A DNA stretch of 64,000 nt from Tenrec ecaudatus (Eukaryota > Chordata > Mammalia > Afrosoricida > Tenrecidae). How positions within the stretch are numbered: position 1 is the first letter of the stretch; the number at the start of each line of letters is the position of its first letter. Positions 42,870-53,149 of the stretch are shown here, piece by piece. Location of the stretch: positions 11,183,001 through 11,247,000 of the forward strand of contig NC_134546.1 of assembly GCF_050624435.1 (NCBI RefSeq). Reading direction: 5' to 3'. Both the position numbers and the translations under genes were made by a program. A model generated the notes under the pieces. The model did not search any database, was not told where the DNA came from, and saw only the letters and a program-made list of their open reading frames with translations.

Positions 42870-44230
42870 GTGGTGGTGGTTGCTGTGAGGTGCCATCGAG
42901 TCATTTCGGACCCACAGCGATGCTGTGCACAACAGAACGGCACGCTGCCTGGGCCTGCACCAACCTCACAATGGTTCCCGTGCGTGCGCCCATTGTTGCA
43001 GCCCCTGTGTCCGTCCATCTCATTGAGGATCTTCCTGTCTTTCCGGCCCCTCTACTTTAACAAGCGTGATGTCCTTCTCTAGGGACTGGTCCCTCCTGGC
43101 AATGGATACAAAGAATATAAGATGAACTCTTGCCATTCTTGCCTCTAAGGAGCACTCTGGCTTGTCCCTCTTCCAAGACAGATGTGTTTGTCTTGGAAGG
43201 GACGGGTCTCTCCTAATAATATGCCTGTGTTAGGCTGGGTTTTCCAGAGGCAGGGCTGGGGGGCAAACAAGCAGGACATTTATATATACATAAAAATGCA
43301 TTTATGTCAAGAAACAAATGTGTATCCAGGAAAAAGCACATGCAGCCGAAGAGTGGGCAAACCCAATTCAACTATGGGTCAGATGATAGCTGGAGACCCT
43401 TCCCAACTCATAGCTGGCAACTGATATAATAAGGAAATGAAGCCGGAGGTGGGAAGACCGAGTTGAGCGGACCCAAGGAAGGCTGCCGACAGCTCTGAAG
43501 CAGTTGCAGACCACAGGCCAGGACAAGTCCCAGGAAGGCAGACGCAGGAACCAGGCCAGCTGGAAGAAGAAGAGAGGAAGTCTGCTCTCCACAGTGTCTC
43601 TTTACAGATGCCAAATAGGCCACACCTCAAGAAGACGCCATTAGGCTGTCACCTTTGTGAAAAGTTGCATGCTACTCATCTTACAGGTGCAACCAAGTTG
43701 ACACACAACAAACTATCACAACGTCCAAAGTATGTGAGACACAGCGTCGCCAGCCGCACTTCTAAGATGCCTTCTGGTTGTGCTTCTTCCAAGACAGAGC
43801 TGTTTGTTCTTCTGGACACCATGGTTCTGTTATTATTTTTCCCAGCACCATAATTAAAATCCACCAGTCTTCTCTGGTCTTCTTTATTCAGTGTCCGACT
43901 CTCACATGCATATGAGGTGATTGAAAAAATACTATGGCTTTAAAAAGTAGGAAAAAAGGAAGAAAAGGTTATACCATGCACATTAATTCTCAAAGTGAAA
44001 CCCCTGCTCTTCGACAATTTACAAAGGTCGTGTACAAATTAGGTTGGTCCAATGTAATACGTCATTTAATTTTGTGACTGCTGCATCCATTAGCGTTGAT
44101 TGTGGATCCAAACAAACTGAAATCCTCGACAACTTCAATCTTGTCTCCATTCATCGTGATGCTGTCTATTGGTCTAGTTGTGAGGACTGGGGTTTCCTTT
44201 ACACCGAGTTGCAATGCAGAAGGAAGAAGT
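42870..44230 (-). mobile_element. RTE LINE relic split by an LTR
   Basis: Minus-strand RTE: 3' tail 'gtgaggtgccatcgagtca' (about 42886), '3' coding region to 43225, then, after the LTR, 43721-44230 ('gtcctctagt'-type blocks, 'gtggatccaaacaaactg', 'gactggggtttcctttac'). The frame is broken. The LTR at 43226-43720 interrupts it. Confidence 0.8.
43226..43720 (-). mobile_element. ERVL-like LTR variant inside RTE
   Basis: 495 bp, plus strand 'tgtgttaggctgggttttcc' to '…caaactatcaca'. It differs from the main family in the middle. Flanks atgcc (43221-43225) and acgtc (43721-43725) each differ by one base from the RTE consensus 'atgtc', so the 5 bp duplication is decayed. Confidence 0.7.
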
Positions 44231-44356
44231 TTCCGCTTCTGAGGGCTTAGCCAATGAAAGTCATTTTAATGACCTTGAAATATATTCAGATATTGTCAGA
44301 TATACTGAAGACCAAAGAATAGTTTAGCTTAACTAGTGAAAAAGCTCTGCTGTCAG

Positions 44357-45188
44357 TGGACATTGGACCTCCACTCAAGTACTTACTCAATGCAAGAGCA
44401 CTTTGTTCTATTAAACTGGCATGATACACACCTGAAACTGGCATGAAACTCCATGATACACACCTTCCCGACACAATCGCTGAGGACAAATGTGTGCATA
44501 AGCAAATGTGATGAAGAAAGCTGATGGTGCCTGGCTATCAAAAGATACAGTGTCTGGGGTCTTAAAGGTTTGCAGGTAAACAAGCAGCCATCTAGCTCAG
44601 AAGCATCAAAGTCCACATGGAAGAAGTACACTAGCCTGTGTGACCACGTATCCGACATCAAAGAACAAAAACTGATATCAGTGATACCAATATGATCACT
44701 GAAGACAAATGTGTGCATAAGCAAATGTGGCAAAGAAAGCTGATGGTGGCCAGCTATCAAAAGATGTAGTGTCTGGGGTCTTCAGTGGAAACACAGGGAA
44801 TCCAGGACAGATGACTTCTTCAGGACCAGTGGTGAGAGTGGCGATACCTGGATGGTGGAGGGAATGTTGGGCAGAAAGGGGGAATTCTACATATAGCCTC
44901 CTCCCTGGGGGATGGACAACGGAAAAGTGGGTGAAGAGAGATGTCAGACAGTGTAAGATATGACAACATAATAATAATTTATAAATTATCAAGTGTTCAT
45001 GAAGGAGTGAGAAGTGGGGAGGGAGGGAGAAAATGAGGAGCTGATATTAAGGGCTCAAGTAGAAAGCAAATGTTTTGAGAATGATGATGACAACAAATGT
45101 ACAAATGTGCTTGACACAATGGATATATGTATGGATTGTGATAAGAATTGTACGAGCCCCAATAAGATGATTTTAAAAAGAGAGAAAG
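44357..45188 (+). mobile_element. L1 3' UTR insertion with about 18 bp target duplication
   Basis: 832 bp L1 3' UTR: 'ttggacctccactcaagtac', two copies of the 'gaagaaagctgatgg' block (44513 and 44736), 'ctacatatagcctcctccc', a G-rich tract (45013-45035) and 'gccccaataagatgatttt'. The sequence 'ctctgctgtcag' and its A-rich lead recur at 44339-44356 and 45189-45206. Confidence 0.87.
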
Positions 45189-45206
45189 AAAAAACTCTGC
45201 TGTCAG

Positions 45207-45539
45207 CATGATTCTCCTTTAAGAACTCTGCAGGATCCAAGTGACGACAGCAACTTGAAAGATTAGGTAGGAACTTTGATCTATTCTTTGTCCCAATTAA
45301 ACTTAAAACATAAAAATAATAAGTGCAAGAAAAAAAAGGAAGATTAAGCAGTAACGTTAGGGGGCAGTAATTTTATGTTAATGAGAGAACAATTCAAAAA
45401 TAGTCCGAGAATGGTTGTGTATCTCAGATAATGTAATCCACTTTGCTGAATTGTACATCTAGAGACTGCTGAATGGTTTTGATCTTGCCGCGTGTATTCT
45501 CAATGACAAAAATAAAATAAAGTATTGAACCAAAAAACA
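45207..45539. other. AT-rich unassigned sequence
   Basis: About 330 bp, A-rich. Nothing recognised. Confidence 0.35.
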
Positions 45540-45850
45540 ATTTGCATGTGTCTCTGAAAACAAAACCAAGCCTAATTACTCTTTAGATATGGGTTCCAAT
45601 CAATATTGATTGAATGGTTAAGCAAACTTTCCATTTACACTAATGGTAAACAGAAGGATTTTTCCTAATAAGCTAATTATGAGAAGAGATTGCAAGAGAG
45701 TTTAACTTAATTAAGGGATGGCTCTCTGACCTTCTGTTTGATCTATTTCTAAATAACAGGCTTACTTAAAAATTTCAAGCACGCCTTGCTCATTTGTTGA
45801 AGTATAAGACAGGACTTCTATTAAATAAGATTTCAAATTCTAAAAAATAA
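45540..45850. other. AT-rich non-repetitive block, candidate regulatory element
   Basis: About 300 bp without recognisable repeats. It is rich in homeodomain-type cores ('cctaattactc', 'ctaataagctaattatg', 'taacttaattaaggg') and holds a perfect 16 bp palindrome at 45597-45612. No coding potential. The enhancer role is inference. Confidence 0.35.
45597..45612. promoter_or_regulatory. 16 bp palindrome with ONECUT/HNF6-type cores
   Basis: 'caatcaatattgattg' is its own reverse complement. Each half contains TATTGATT, close to the HNF6/ONECUT binding consensus. Binding is not shown by sequence alone. Confidence 0.45.
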
Positions 45851-45888
45851 AGATTTCAAATTCTTTTGTGGGCACTTAAAAATAATAA

Positions 45889-46066
45889 CAGAAGTCCTTA
45901 GTGGTGTAGTGGTTATGCATTGGTCTGAGATCCTTGTGGTCGGCAGTTCAAAACCATCAGCAGCTCCACAGAAGAAAGACTAAGCTTTCTACTCCTATAA
46001 ACAGTTACAATCCCAGAAACCCACAGGGGTCTCTGTGAGTCAGCATTGACTCGAGGATAGTGAGAG
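45889..46066 (+). mobile_element. AfroSINE, near full length
   Basis: Head 'gaagtccttagtggtgtagt', 'ggtcggcagttcaaaacc', 'ctttctactcctataaacag' and 'gtgagtcagcattgactcg'. Confidence 0.87.
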
Positions 46067-46216
46067 GTGAGAAAATATTAATAGGGAATGCCTTTTAAGC
46101 AGTCAATGTTTCTAATTTTTTAATCAATTCAAAATTATCTTTGCAAATTCTATTCACCCTACAAAGGAGACCTGTTGACACACTTGTTGAGTACAGTGTT
46201 GTTAACTGTTGGCCTT

Positions 46217-46345
46217 TCCAACCCAGCAGTGGCTCTGTGGCAGGAACACCTGGCACTCTGGCTAGGAGACCCCATGCAGCAGTCCTGCTCTGTCACACGG
46301 GGTCACTATGGGCTGAAATGTACTCAATGCCACTTCACAGCTGTC
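46217..46345 (+). mobile_element. AfroSINE fragment, diverged
   Basis: 'gtcactatgggctgaaatg' and 'tactcaatgccacttcac' are the RTE-like end. The head is degenerate. A reverse copy follows directly. Confidence 0.5.
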
Positions 46346-46470
46346 CCCAGGGCTGTAATTTTTACAGAAGCAGACTGCCGCATCTTCTCCCAAGCAGCGC
46401 TGGTGGGCTCATGCGGCCAGCCTATGCGTTACCACCTGAATACTTAACCACTGCACTCACTGAGCTCCTT
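46346..46470 (-). mobile_element. AfroSINE, head-proximal part
   Basis: 'gggctgtaatttttacagaa', 'gcagactgccgcatcttctc' and 'ttaaccactgcactcactg', reverse orientation, tail to tail with the preceding copy. Confidence 0.7.
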
Positions 46471-46705
46471 TGAGAACGTCTCATCAACTCTCTGCCATCG
46501 AGACTCCTTGTGACCTGTCAGTTAGCAGTCCTGTCTGTCTGTAGTCTACAGTACCCCGACCCCTCTGCCCCGGTTCCTTAAAAATTGGCCTGGCTAAGAT
46601 TTTCAAATTTTAAGACTATAGCTTTGTTTCCTCACCTGTCATATTTAATGCACCACAGAGTAATCTTGGAGAATTCAATGAGATTGCCAAAGAGAATATT
46701 TTCTA

Positions 46706-46880
46706 TTTTTTAATTATTAAATTGGAGTTAATACATATATCATTCCATAGCTCCATCACGTCAAGCAGTATGGAACAATTGCTACCAATTAGTTTCCAAA
46801 CATAATTTTTCTTCCTGGATTCCTTGCCTGTAAATGTTTTCAAAGTGTTCCCTCACTTCACCCCACCCCTGCCCCCGCCA
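46706..46880 (-). mobile_element. diverged L1 3' end (tentative)
   Basis: 'cattccatagctccatcac', 'ggaacaattgctacc' and the C-rich run 'cttcaccccacccctgcccc' resemble a decayed reverse L1 3' UTR end. Confidence 0.35.
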
Positions 46881-46899
46881 ATACTGTATTTGTTTACTG

Positions 46900-47043
46900 G
46901 AATTCTTGGTGGTACAGGAAAATAAACACTGAATTGCTAGCCAAAAAATTGGTGGTTTGGATCCATCCAGAGCCAAATAAGAAGATGGGCCTAGCAATCT
47001 GCTTCCAATAAATCCCAGTCTTAGAAATCCTGTAAAATTGACT
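46900..47043 (+). mobile_element. AfroSINE, diverged
   Basis: 'gaattcttggtggtacag', 'aattgctagccaaaaaattg', 'ggtggtttggatccatcc' and 'aaatcccagtcttagaaatc'. Order is preserved but divergence is high. Confidence 0.65.
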
Positions 47044-47179
47044 GCCATCTGTACATTGTTTTCTCCACCCGATTGTTTCCACCCATTTTATCTAGATAGG
47101 CCTGCGGAGATAATAATATGCACAGAAAACAAGACAGAACAAAACAAAGCAACAAAAGAAAAGAAAACAACAACCAAAA

Positions 47180-47345
47180 AATTCACTGCCATTGATTTGA
47201 TTCCAACTCAGTGATACCGTGAGGTCCTGCCTCCGGGTTTCGAGGCTGGAAATCTCTATGGGAGTTGGTACCCTTGAAAATCCTATGGGGCAGTTCTATT
47301 CTGCACACATGGTGTCTTCTTGAGTTAGGGTGAACTTGATGGTAA
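47180..47345. mobile_element. two AfroSINE fragments in opposite orientation
   Basis: A reverse tail fragment (47180-47265: 'tcactgccattgatttgatt', 'ctccgggtttcgaggctgg') is followed by a forward one (47270-47345: 'aaaatcctatggggcagttc', 'gaacttgatgg'). Confidence 0.6.
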
Positions 47346-47373
47346 TTCATAAAAACAACATATTTATTTACTA

Positions 47374-47543
47374 GAGAGCTTTGTGGGCTCTGAGTTGGAC
47401 TGCTAACTGTAAGGTCAGCAGTTCAATTCTAGCAGCTACTTGTGGGGAGAAAAATTAGGCTTTCTACTCCAATAAAAATGTAGTGTCGGAAAGCCCCAGG
47501 GACAATGCTACTCTGTCATTGAGGGTGTCCCTCAGTTGGTTTG
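47374..47543 (+). mobile_element. AfroSINE
   Basis: 'agagctttgtgggctctg', 'gctaactgtaaggtcagcag', 'aggctttctactccaataa'. The tail region is diverged. Confidence 0.8.
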
Positions 47544-47561
47544 TGGGTTTTGGCTTGTCCC

Positions 47562-47762
47562 CGGAGTCCTGAGGGTGCAGTGGGTTTCAAGCTGTGCTGC
47601 TAAACACAAGGTCAGCAGTTCAAGAACACCAGCAGCTCTACAGGAGGAAGATAAGGTTTCCGGTACTTGCAGAGATTGACAGCCTCAGAAAAAGGGGGCC
47701 GTTTCTATGCTGCCCGATAGAGTTGCTATACGTGGGAATGGACTTGCGGGCAACGAGTTTGC
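47562..47762 (+). mobile_element. AfroSINE
   Basis: 'cggagtcctgagggtgcag', 'acaaggtcagcagttcaag', 'acttgcagagattgacagcc', 'gagttgctatacgtggg'. It lies directly after the previous copy. Confidence 0.85.
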
Positions 47763-48374
47763 GTTCTGTCTTTTGCTCCCTAACCCCCTTCAGGCCTACA
47801 GTGTTTTCTTATCTCCTTTCAGCCAGCAGCACGGATTGCCCAGGGGTGGGGTGAGGGGGGGGGGGAAGTGATCGGGCTGGAAAACAGTAAAACAGCTGAG
47901 GTAGGAGGGCTTCCGCGCTGCAGAAGTGCCAGCTGTGAGTACGGTAACTGAAGGCCAAGTTGGAGCCATAAGTAGGAGAAAGAAAGAATCAATGACGTGT
48001 TCTCTAGGTTTAGGAGCAATTGTGGGACTATGGGGAGGGGCTGGCAGCCTGCCCTATTCCCCAGGGAGCCGTGGCAGCAAAGGGGATGTGAGAGCAGAGG
48101 GGACTGCTGCCTGGAGCCCTCAGGCCGACGAATGGTGTTCCCAGAGGTCTAGGCAGGAAGGTTGGACCTCTGTGGGAGCCCTGGGCATCCAGGATGTGTT
48201 CTCTGTGCAGTGTGGCTCCCTGGCCTACATTTCATCCAGACTTTGACATTGGTCCACTCTAAAGCCATGCGCCTAATGCCTGATCTATAACATGTGCTCA
48301 GTAAGTAGTAGACCCAGACCGACCCTGCTGGCCGCCAGTCGATTTCCAGGAAAATTGCCCTGCAGGATCTCCAG
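47763..48374. other. unassigned sequence, about 610 bp, with poly-G run
   Basis: A G-rich run (47843-47869) could form a G-quadruplex. A 106-codon frame (47926-48246) lacks support. No repeat recognised. Confidence 0.35.
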
Positions 48375-48453
48375 CCCTGTAATCACTTTTCTCCCATGGA
48401 GCAGCTGGTGGCTTCAAACAGCTGACCTCTTGACCACTGTGTCAGGAAGGCTC
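48375..48453 (-). mobile_element. AfroSINE, head-proximal fragment
   Basis: 'gtaatcacttttctcccatg', 'gagcagctggtggcttcaaa' and 'gtgtcaggaaggctcct'. The tail part is missing or degenerate. Confidence 0.7.
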
Positions 48454-48465
48454 CTCCGATAGATA

Positions 48466-48612
48466 CTAAAACCAAACCCACTGCCACCATCATGACCCTG
48501 TCCAGGGTTTCTGAGACTGCACATCCTTCCAGAAGCAGGCAGCTGCATTGTTTCTCACTCAAAGCAGCTGGTGGGCTTGAACTGTTGACCAATGCCTGTT
48601 CTATAGAACCGC
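48466..48612 (-). mobile_element. AfroSINE
   Basis: 'aaaccaaacccactgccacc', 'tttctgagactgcacatcc', 'aaagcagctggtgggcttg'. The head is diverged. Confidence 0.75.
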
Positions 48613-48819
48613 CAGAAGAAGGCCCGATTACCTCCAGCCACTGAGCAGAACCCACACACAAGGAAGTGTCGGGAAAGCTGGCACTGTGAACAGTTTTGAA
48701 GAGAAAATATGTCTTTTCTGACCCAGAGAGGATCCTGGAGAGTCTTGGTGTGGGGTAGGCTAGGTCCTGTGTCTTACACGTCGATGCTGCTGCTTACTGG
48801 ACCTGTACAGAGACTGCCA

Positions 48820-49230
48820 GAGGAGCCCTTGCTAGCACAGTGGTCCCCTGCTCCGCTGCGAACAAGCTCAAGGTAGGTGGTTCGAACGCACTAGCACAGT
48901 GGTTCTCAACCTTCCTCATGCCGCCACCCTTTCATACAGTTCCTCATGTTGTAGTGGCCCCCGGCCATAAAATTATTTTTGTTGCTATTTCATCATTGTC
49001 ATTTTGCTACTGTTATGAATCAGGCAACCCCTGTGAAAGGGTCATAGTACACCCCACCTCCCCCAAAAGGGGTCGCGACCTACAGGTTGAGAACTGCTGC
49101 CCTAGCAGAAGAGAGGGGTGGCAGTTGCTTCCATACATTTCCAGCCTTGGAAACAGTCTGCGGGCAGTTCTGCCCAGTCCTCCAGGTGCCTGTGAGTTAG
49201 AAGTAGTCTTGGATTTGGGTCTGGGTTGAT
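48820..49230 (+). mobile_element. AfroSINE split by a SPIN MITE
   Basis: Left part 48820-48896: head 'aggagcccttgctagcacag' and 'aggtaggtggttcgaacgc'. Right part from 49108: 'gcttccatacatttccagcc', then 'cagttctgcccagtcctcc' and 'gcctgtgagttagaag'. The SPIN at 48897-49099 is the younger insertion. Confidence 0.85.
48897..49099. mobile_element. SPIN-type hAT MITE inside AfroSINE
   Basis: 203 bp from 'cagtggttctcaaccttcc' to 'ggttgagaactgctg' (terminal inverted repeats). The interior has 'taaaattatttttgttgc' and 'ttttgctactgttatgaatc', characteristic of SPIN. Flanks cactagca (48889-48896) and ccctagca (49100-49107) match in 7 of 8. Confidence 0.9.
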
Positions 49231-49242
49231 AGAGACCATAAA

Positions 49243-49438
49243 CGAACCCTGATAGCTAAAAGTATTGGTTACAAGTTGGGCTGCTCACTGCAAGGTCAGC
49301 GGTTCAAAACCACCAACTGCTCCTCAGGAGACAGATGAGGCTTTCTACTACCATCAAGTGTGACAGTCTTGAAAATTCTCAGGGGCAGTTCTACTGTGTC
49401 CTGGACGGTCGCTATGAGATGGCAGTAAGTGAGTTAGT
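49243..49438 (+). mobile_element. AfroSINE
   Basis: 'cgaaccctgatagctaaaag', 'caaggtcagcggttcaaaac', 'ctttctactaccatcaag' and 'cggtcgctatgagatgg'. Confidence 0.85.
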
Positions 49439-49442
49439 TATA

Positions 49443-49545
49443 AAGGAGCCCTGGTAAGGTAATAGGTGAGCACTCAGTGGCTAACCGACACGCTGGTGAC
49501 TTGAACTCATCCAGCAAGTGCACAGAAGAATATTCCCCGCTAATG
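49443..49545 (+). mobile_element. AfroSINE, head-proximal fragment
   Basis: 'aaaggagccctggtaaggt', 'cgctggtgacttgaactcat'. It begins within 5 bp of the end of the previous copy. Confidence 0.75.
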
Positions 49546-50287
49546 ATTGCTTGCTGAACCTCTGGGCTTGTGGAAGACGCTGGTCTCCAGCAGGCGCTCC
49601 AACTCCCTTTTGAGTCTTGACATTGACATTGAGTTCTCTAGGTTATTTCCCCACTGCTGGCTGACCATGACGCCAGCACTGAGGCTCAGTGTGGGCAAGC
49701 TGAGACAAGGCCAGGGAGGGGCCCTTTGGCCTCCGGAAGAGTATGAGTGAAAGTAGATGAACCAGTATGCAGAAGGTGCTCACTGAAGGACTAGCGGACT
49801 TGCTTGGGCACTTACCTATGGGAGCACATTGTCTAATTGAAGTGAAAGGTGGAGGGTCCTGGTACTATTGTGTCGGCACCTGTGGCTAGGACTCAGAGTC
49901 GTGGGATCTCCCCGTAGCCAGGGCACAGAAGCTCCAGACCAAGTCTGTCTCCTGTTTTAAGTTGTCATTATTTAAGTGCCCTACACCAGACTGCCCCCGC
50001 CTCGCTTTTGTAGTCCTGCCTTTGACAGTGATGGATTGACCCGTCACCAATCCTGATCTCCTGGTGATGTCTTTGATTCTCAATCAGGACAGATGGAAAC
50101 CATGGATTCCTTGGGTCTCTGTACCGAATACATGCTCACACAGCTACCCCATCTGGGATGATGGCTTGTTTTGTCTTTGTCCTTACTTAAGGCTTGTTTA
50201 ATGAAAAGGTCTCTAAAGAGCACATTTGAACCTGGGGTCTTTTTACTCCTGGCACATTCCGCAAAGATCAACCCCCCACCCCCAACC
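49546..50287. other. unassigned sequence, about 740 bp
   Basis: No recognised repeat or gene. Confidence 0.35.
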
Positions 50288-50482
50288 AGATCCATGGCTT
50301 CCAACTCGATTCCAACTCTAGAGTCAGGGCAGAACTGCTGCCTGGGGGCTGCAAGGCTGAAGTCTACACTGAAGCAGATCCTCCCACAAAAGCCAAATCT
50401 TTCCCCACAGAGAAGCCAGCACCATCAAGCCAGTGACCTTTTAGTTGGTAGCTGAGCTCTTCACCCCTGAACCGGCAGGACT
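50288..50482 (-). mobile_element. AfroSINE, diverged
   Basis: 'ccaactcgattccaactc', 'gggcagaactgctgcctggg', 'ctttccccacagagaagcc', 'gaccttttagttggtagctg' and the head 'ctgaaccggcaggactct'. Confidence 0.7.
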
Positions 50483-50490
50483 CTGCCATA

Positions 50491-50575
50491 AAGGTGACAG
50501 CCTAGGAATCCCAAGGGGGGCATTCTGCTTGGTCCTACAGGGGCCCTAATGAACCCAAATTAACTCCGCAGCACG
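50491..50575 (+). mobile_element. AfroSINE tail-proximal fragment
   Basis: 'aaaggtgacagcctaggaat', 'cattctgcttggtcctacag'. Head missing. It lies opposite the preceding reverse copy. Confidence 0.6.
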
Positions 50576-51190
50576 CCACAACAACAGAGAATGTGAGGTG
50601 TTCTCAAAGCCGGTCTCCTTTGGCTTCCGGCCACACAGTGGGGCTGTTCTCAGGTCTCCTTTGTAGGTGAGGGCGCTACGGCACTAGTTCTGACCAGGGG
50701 AAGGAGGCAGAATGGAAGTGTGCTATTTCCGGGCTCCTAAACATCTTTCAGGTGATCCTCTGCCCTGTCCACCTGCCCTGTACAACTGGAAGCCAAAGAC
50801 TCCAAGAACTTCAAGGGTGTGCTGAGCCAGGAGGATCCCACCTTCCCGTTCATGTCTCCCAGAAACCTTGGTGGGACAAGGGTGAGCTCTGACCCCATCA
50901 GTCTCATCCTCAGGAACCACCTTCATCTTACACAACCACACGATACCCAAGCACGTGACTGATCACCCTGGCATCACTGAAGGCCAGGCTCGCGTGCTCA
51001 GCTGTGCCACCACTGTGGCATAGCATGTTGGCAAGGAGGAAGAGAATCACAGGTCAGCATGATGCCATTGACTGTGATCTCCTCATGTCCCCCAGGCAAG
51101 CAGTGTTGCTTTCTTTCACCACTCAAGAGGGCAGGGACAGGTGGACAGGGGTCCACTGGGCCCATCCCAGATAATGGATGTGACCATTTA
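50576..51190. other. unassigned sequence, about 610 bp
   Basis: No recognised repeat or gene. Confidence 0.35.
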
Positions 51191-51923
51191 TGTGGAAAAC
51201 AGGAAGATTTCTCCCAGTTGTCTCCCCCAAATATATGCCAAACTTAGCTGCTTGCTACATGTGGCAAATGACTATACACTTGGAGGTCAACAAAAGTATG
51301 TCAGGGGTTATTCTCCCTAGGGTATCAGCCATCTAGAGCAATCAGACTGTACAGTCTGTCCCACCCTAAGTAGGGCCCACTCCCTTCTGATAAGGATAGT
51401 AAATTGTTTCCCTGAAGGAGAGCCCAGGGAGGTCAAGCCCACTCAAGGGTGACCAAGGTTAGGCCGCCATCATGAACCTAGGGTCCGCCCATCTTCTCAC
51501 ATGTATAACCCTAGTCCCTCCCCTTCCTATCATGTATACACCCCTAGCTCATCCCCTTCCTGTTACGCTTATGCCCATTGTATATCCTCCCCTATTGCTC
51601 GTATTGCCTATTGTACAACCCCTTCCTGTGATGTATGTCTTTACCTGTAATCAAGGGGCTTTCACACCCCCAAAGATATATAAGCCTTGGTTAGTACTAA
51701 ATCGCTCTCCCTCCTGCCCTCTCTGCCCACGCTTTGCGTGGACCTGACTGTTGAGATCATGGCCATCTCAGAGGTGAGCATGCTACTATGAAATATGTCT
51801 GACTTCTTTATTTCACTCTCTCCTATTATTCTCCCTGATTTTACTATAATCTTTACATATCTTAACCGTACAATTGCGCTTACTAACCCCGTGATCAGTT
51901 GTGGGGGACTGGCTGCCCAAACA
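51191..51923 (+). mobile_element. solo LTR, family A (homologue of 25669-26367)
   Basis: 733 bp from 'tgtggaaaacaggaag' to '…ggctgcccaaaca'. It has a TATA box 'gatatataagcc' (51675), a conserved GT splice-donor-like block 'gaggtgagcatgctac' and a 3' segment 'cgtacaattgcgcttac' shared with the reverse copy. No polypurine tract or internal genes adjoin it. I could not find a convincing target duplication. Confidence 0.78.
51675..51686 (+). promoter_or_regulatory. LTR TATA box
   Basis: 'gatatataagcc' in the expected position of an LTR core promoter. The paralogous minus copy has a decayed version ('gagaatatgaaagtc'). Confidence 0.55.
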
Positions 51924-52576
51924 TTTGGATCAAGGAAATCCTCTGAGGCAGATCTTCTCTGTAGCACAGGGGATTGCCGTGGGTCAGATGGGACTTGGCC
52001 ACAACAACAGCACCGTGGAGGAGCTCAAAGAACGAAGTGCCTGGTGTCAAGAGAGGCTTCAGCCAAAGCTCTTCCCTTTCCCCTTCTTCTGCTTATTCTG
52101 AGCTGGCCTTCAGACGTCAGCTACCCAGCATCCCTCAGGAAGTCTGCGGGCTCCCCTCTCCCCCTTCCATTGGCAGCATGCTCGCTGAAAGAGCTGTCAC
52201 TCAGGCAGGCTCTCCAAATATCCACAGAGTATGCTGTTCGATGACTCCAAACAGTGCTTACGGGGCTCCACTGTTGTCCTGTGACCATCGCAGGATGACG
52301 TTGTTAATGTCAACCCACCAGACTTTTGATCTTTTAAGTTCTTGGATCGTCTGTCTTCAAGCTCTGTGAAAAATTCCTTCTGGTAGAGCATTTTGAGATT
52401 CCGAATCAGTTTGTTTCTTGGATGCAACAGAAGCTCTAGTTTGCTCTTTGATAACAACATGTATCTAAGTTATACTTCAATTACAAAAGGTCAGTAGGAA
52501 GCTTAACCCCAGGAGAGTCCAGATTTAAATGGTTTGGAGACTGGTTCAAGCCCCCTGGGGGTGTAGATGGCTCGTG
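51924..52576. other. unassigned sequence, about 650 bp
   Basis: Frames of 131-149 codons (51795-52369) start in or next to the LTR and show no domain. No repeat recognised. Confidence 0.35.
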
Positions 52577-52581
52577 CTCCC

Positions 52582-52951
52582 TGTGTCAGTCTGGGTAGAC
52601 TAGAGAAACAAATCCAGGGAGACTCATGTGTATAAGAAAGAGCTTTATATCAAAGAGCAGTTGAATATTGAGAAAACATTCCAGCCCAGTTCAAATCAAG
52701 TCCATAAGTCTGATATTAGCCCATATGTCCAATACCAATCTATAGAGTCCTCTTCAGACTCATGAAATGCAATGATACTGAATGTAGGAAAATCACAGAC
52801 CAGTGGTGGAAAGTCTTGTGGATCCAGTGGTGGTAAAAGTATCTCATCACTGGCAGGGTCTCTACATGGCTCCTCCAGTTTCCAGGGCACGGGGTCGACC
52901 AGCTTAGTGCCATCTATCTTGTCGGTAGAGTGTCTCTCAGGGAGTAAGCAC

Positions 52952-52987
<36 letters not shown>

Positions 52988-53144
52988 TGTCTCACCTCCA
53001 AGGAGGAAATACCAGAGTTCCCAGAATCCTCAGGAGAAGGCCATGCCCACACAGAGGCTTCATTGGCTACGACCTGATTGACAGACTAGACTCTACCCCG
53101 TCACTCTTAGTCCCAAATTGACACCAGATAATTTAACTACCATA
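52582..53144 (-). mobile_element. ERVL/MLT2-like solo LTR with perfect 5 bp target duplication
   Basis: 563 bp from 'tgtgtcagtctgggtagac' to 'atttaactaccata' on the plus strand. Flanks ctccc (52577-52581) and ctccc (53145-53149). An (AG)n run at 52952-52987 lies inside it. Confidence 0.92.
52952..52987. repeat. (AG)n microsatellite inside LTR
   Basis: About 17 units with one 'aaag' interruption, expanded from the purine-rich centre of the ERVL-like LTR. Confidence 0.9.
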
Positions 53145-53149
53145 CTCCC

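Noticed and set aside
14500..45040. CRISPR-like or satellite array suggested by recurring short blocks
   Set aside because: The recurring blocks are dispersed SINE, L1 and LTR copies with normal mobile-element boundaries, not regularly spaced repeats. A eukaryotic context also argues against CRISPR.
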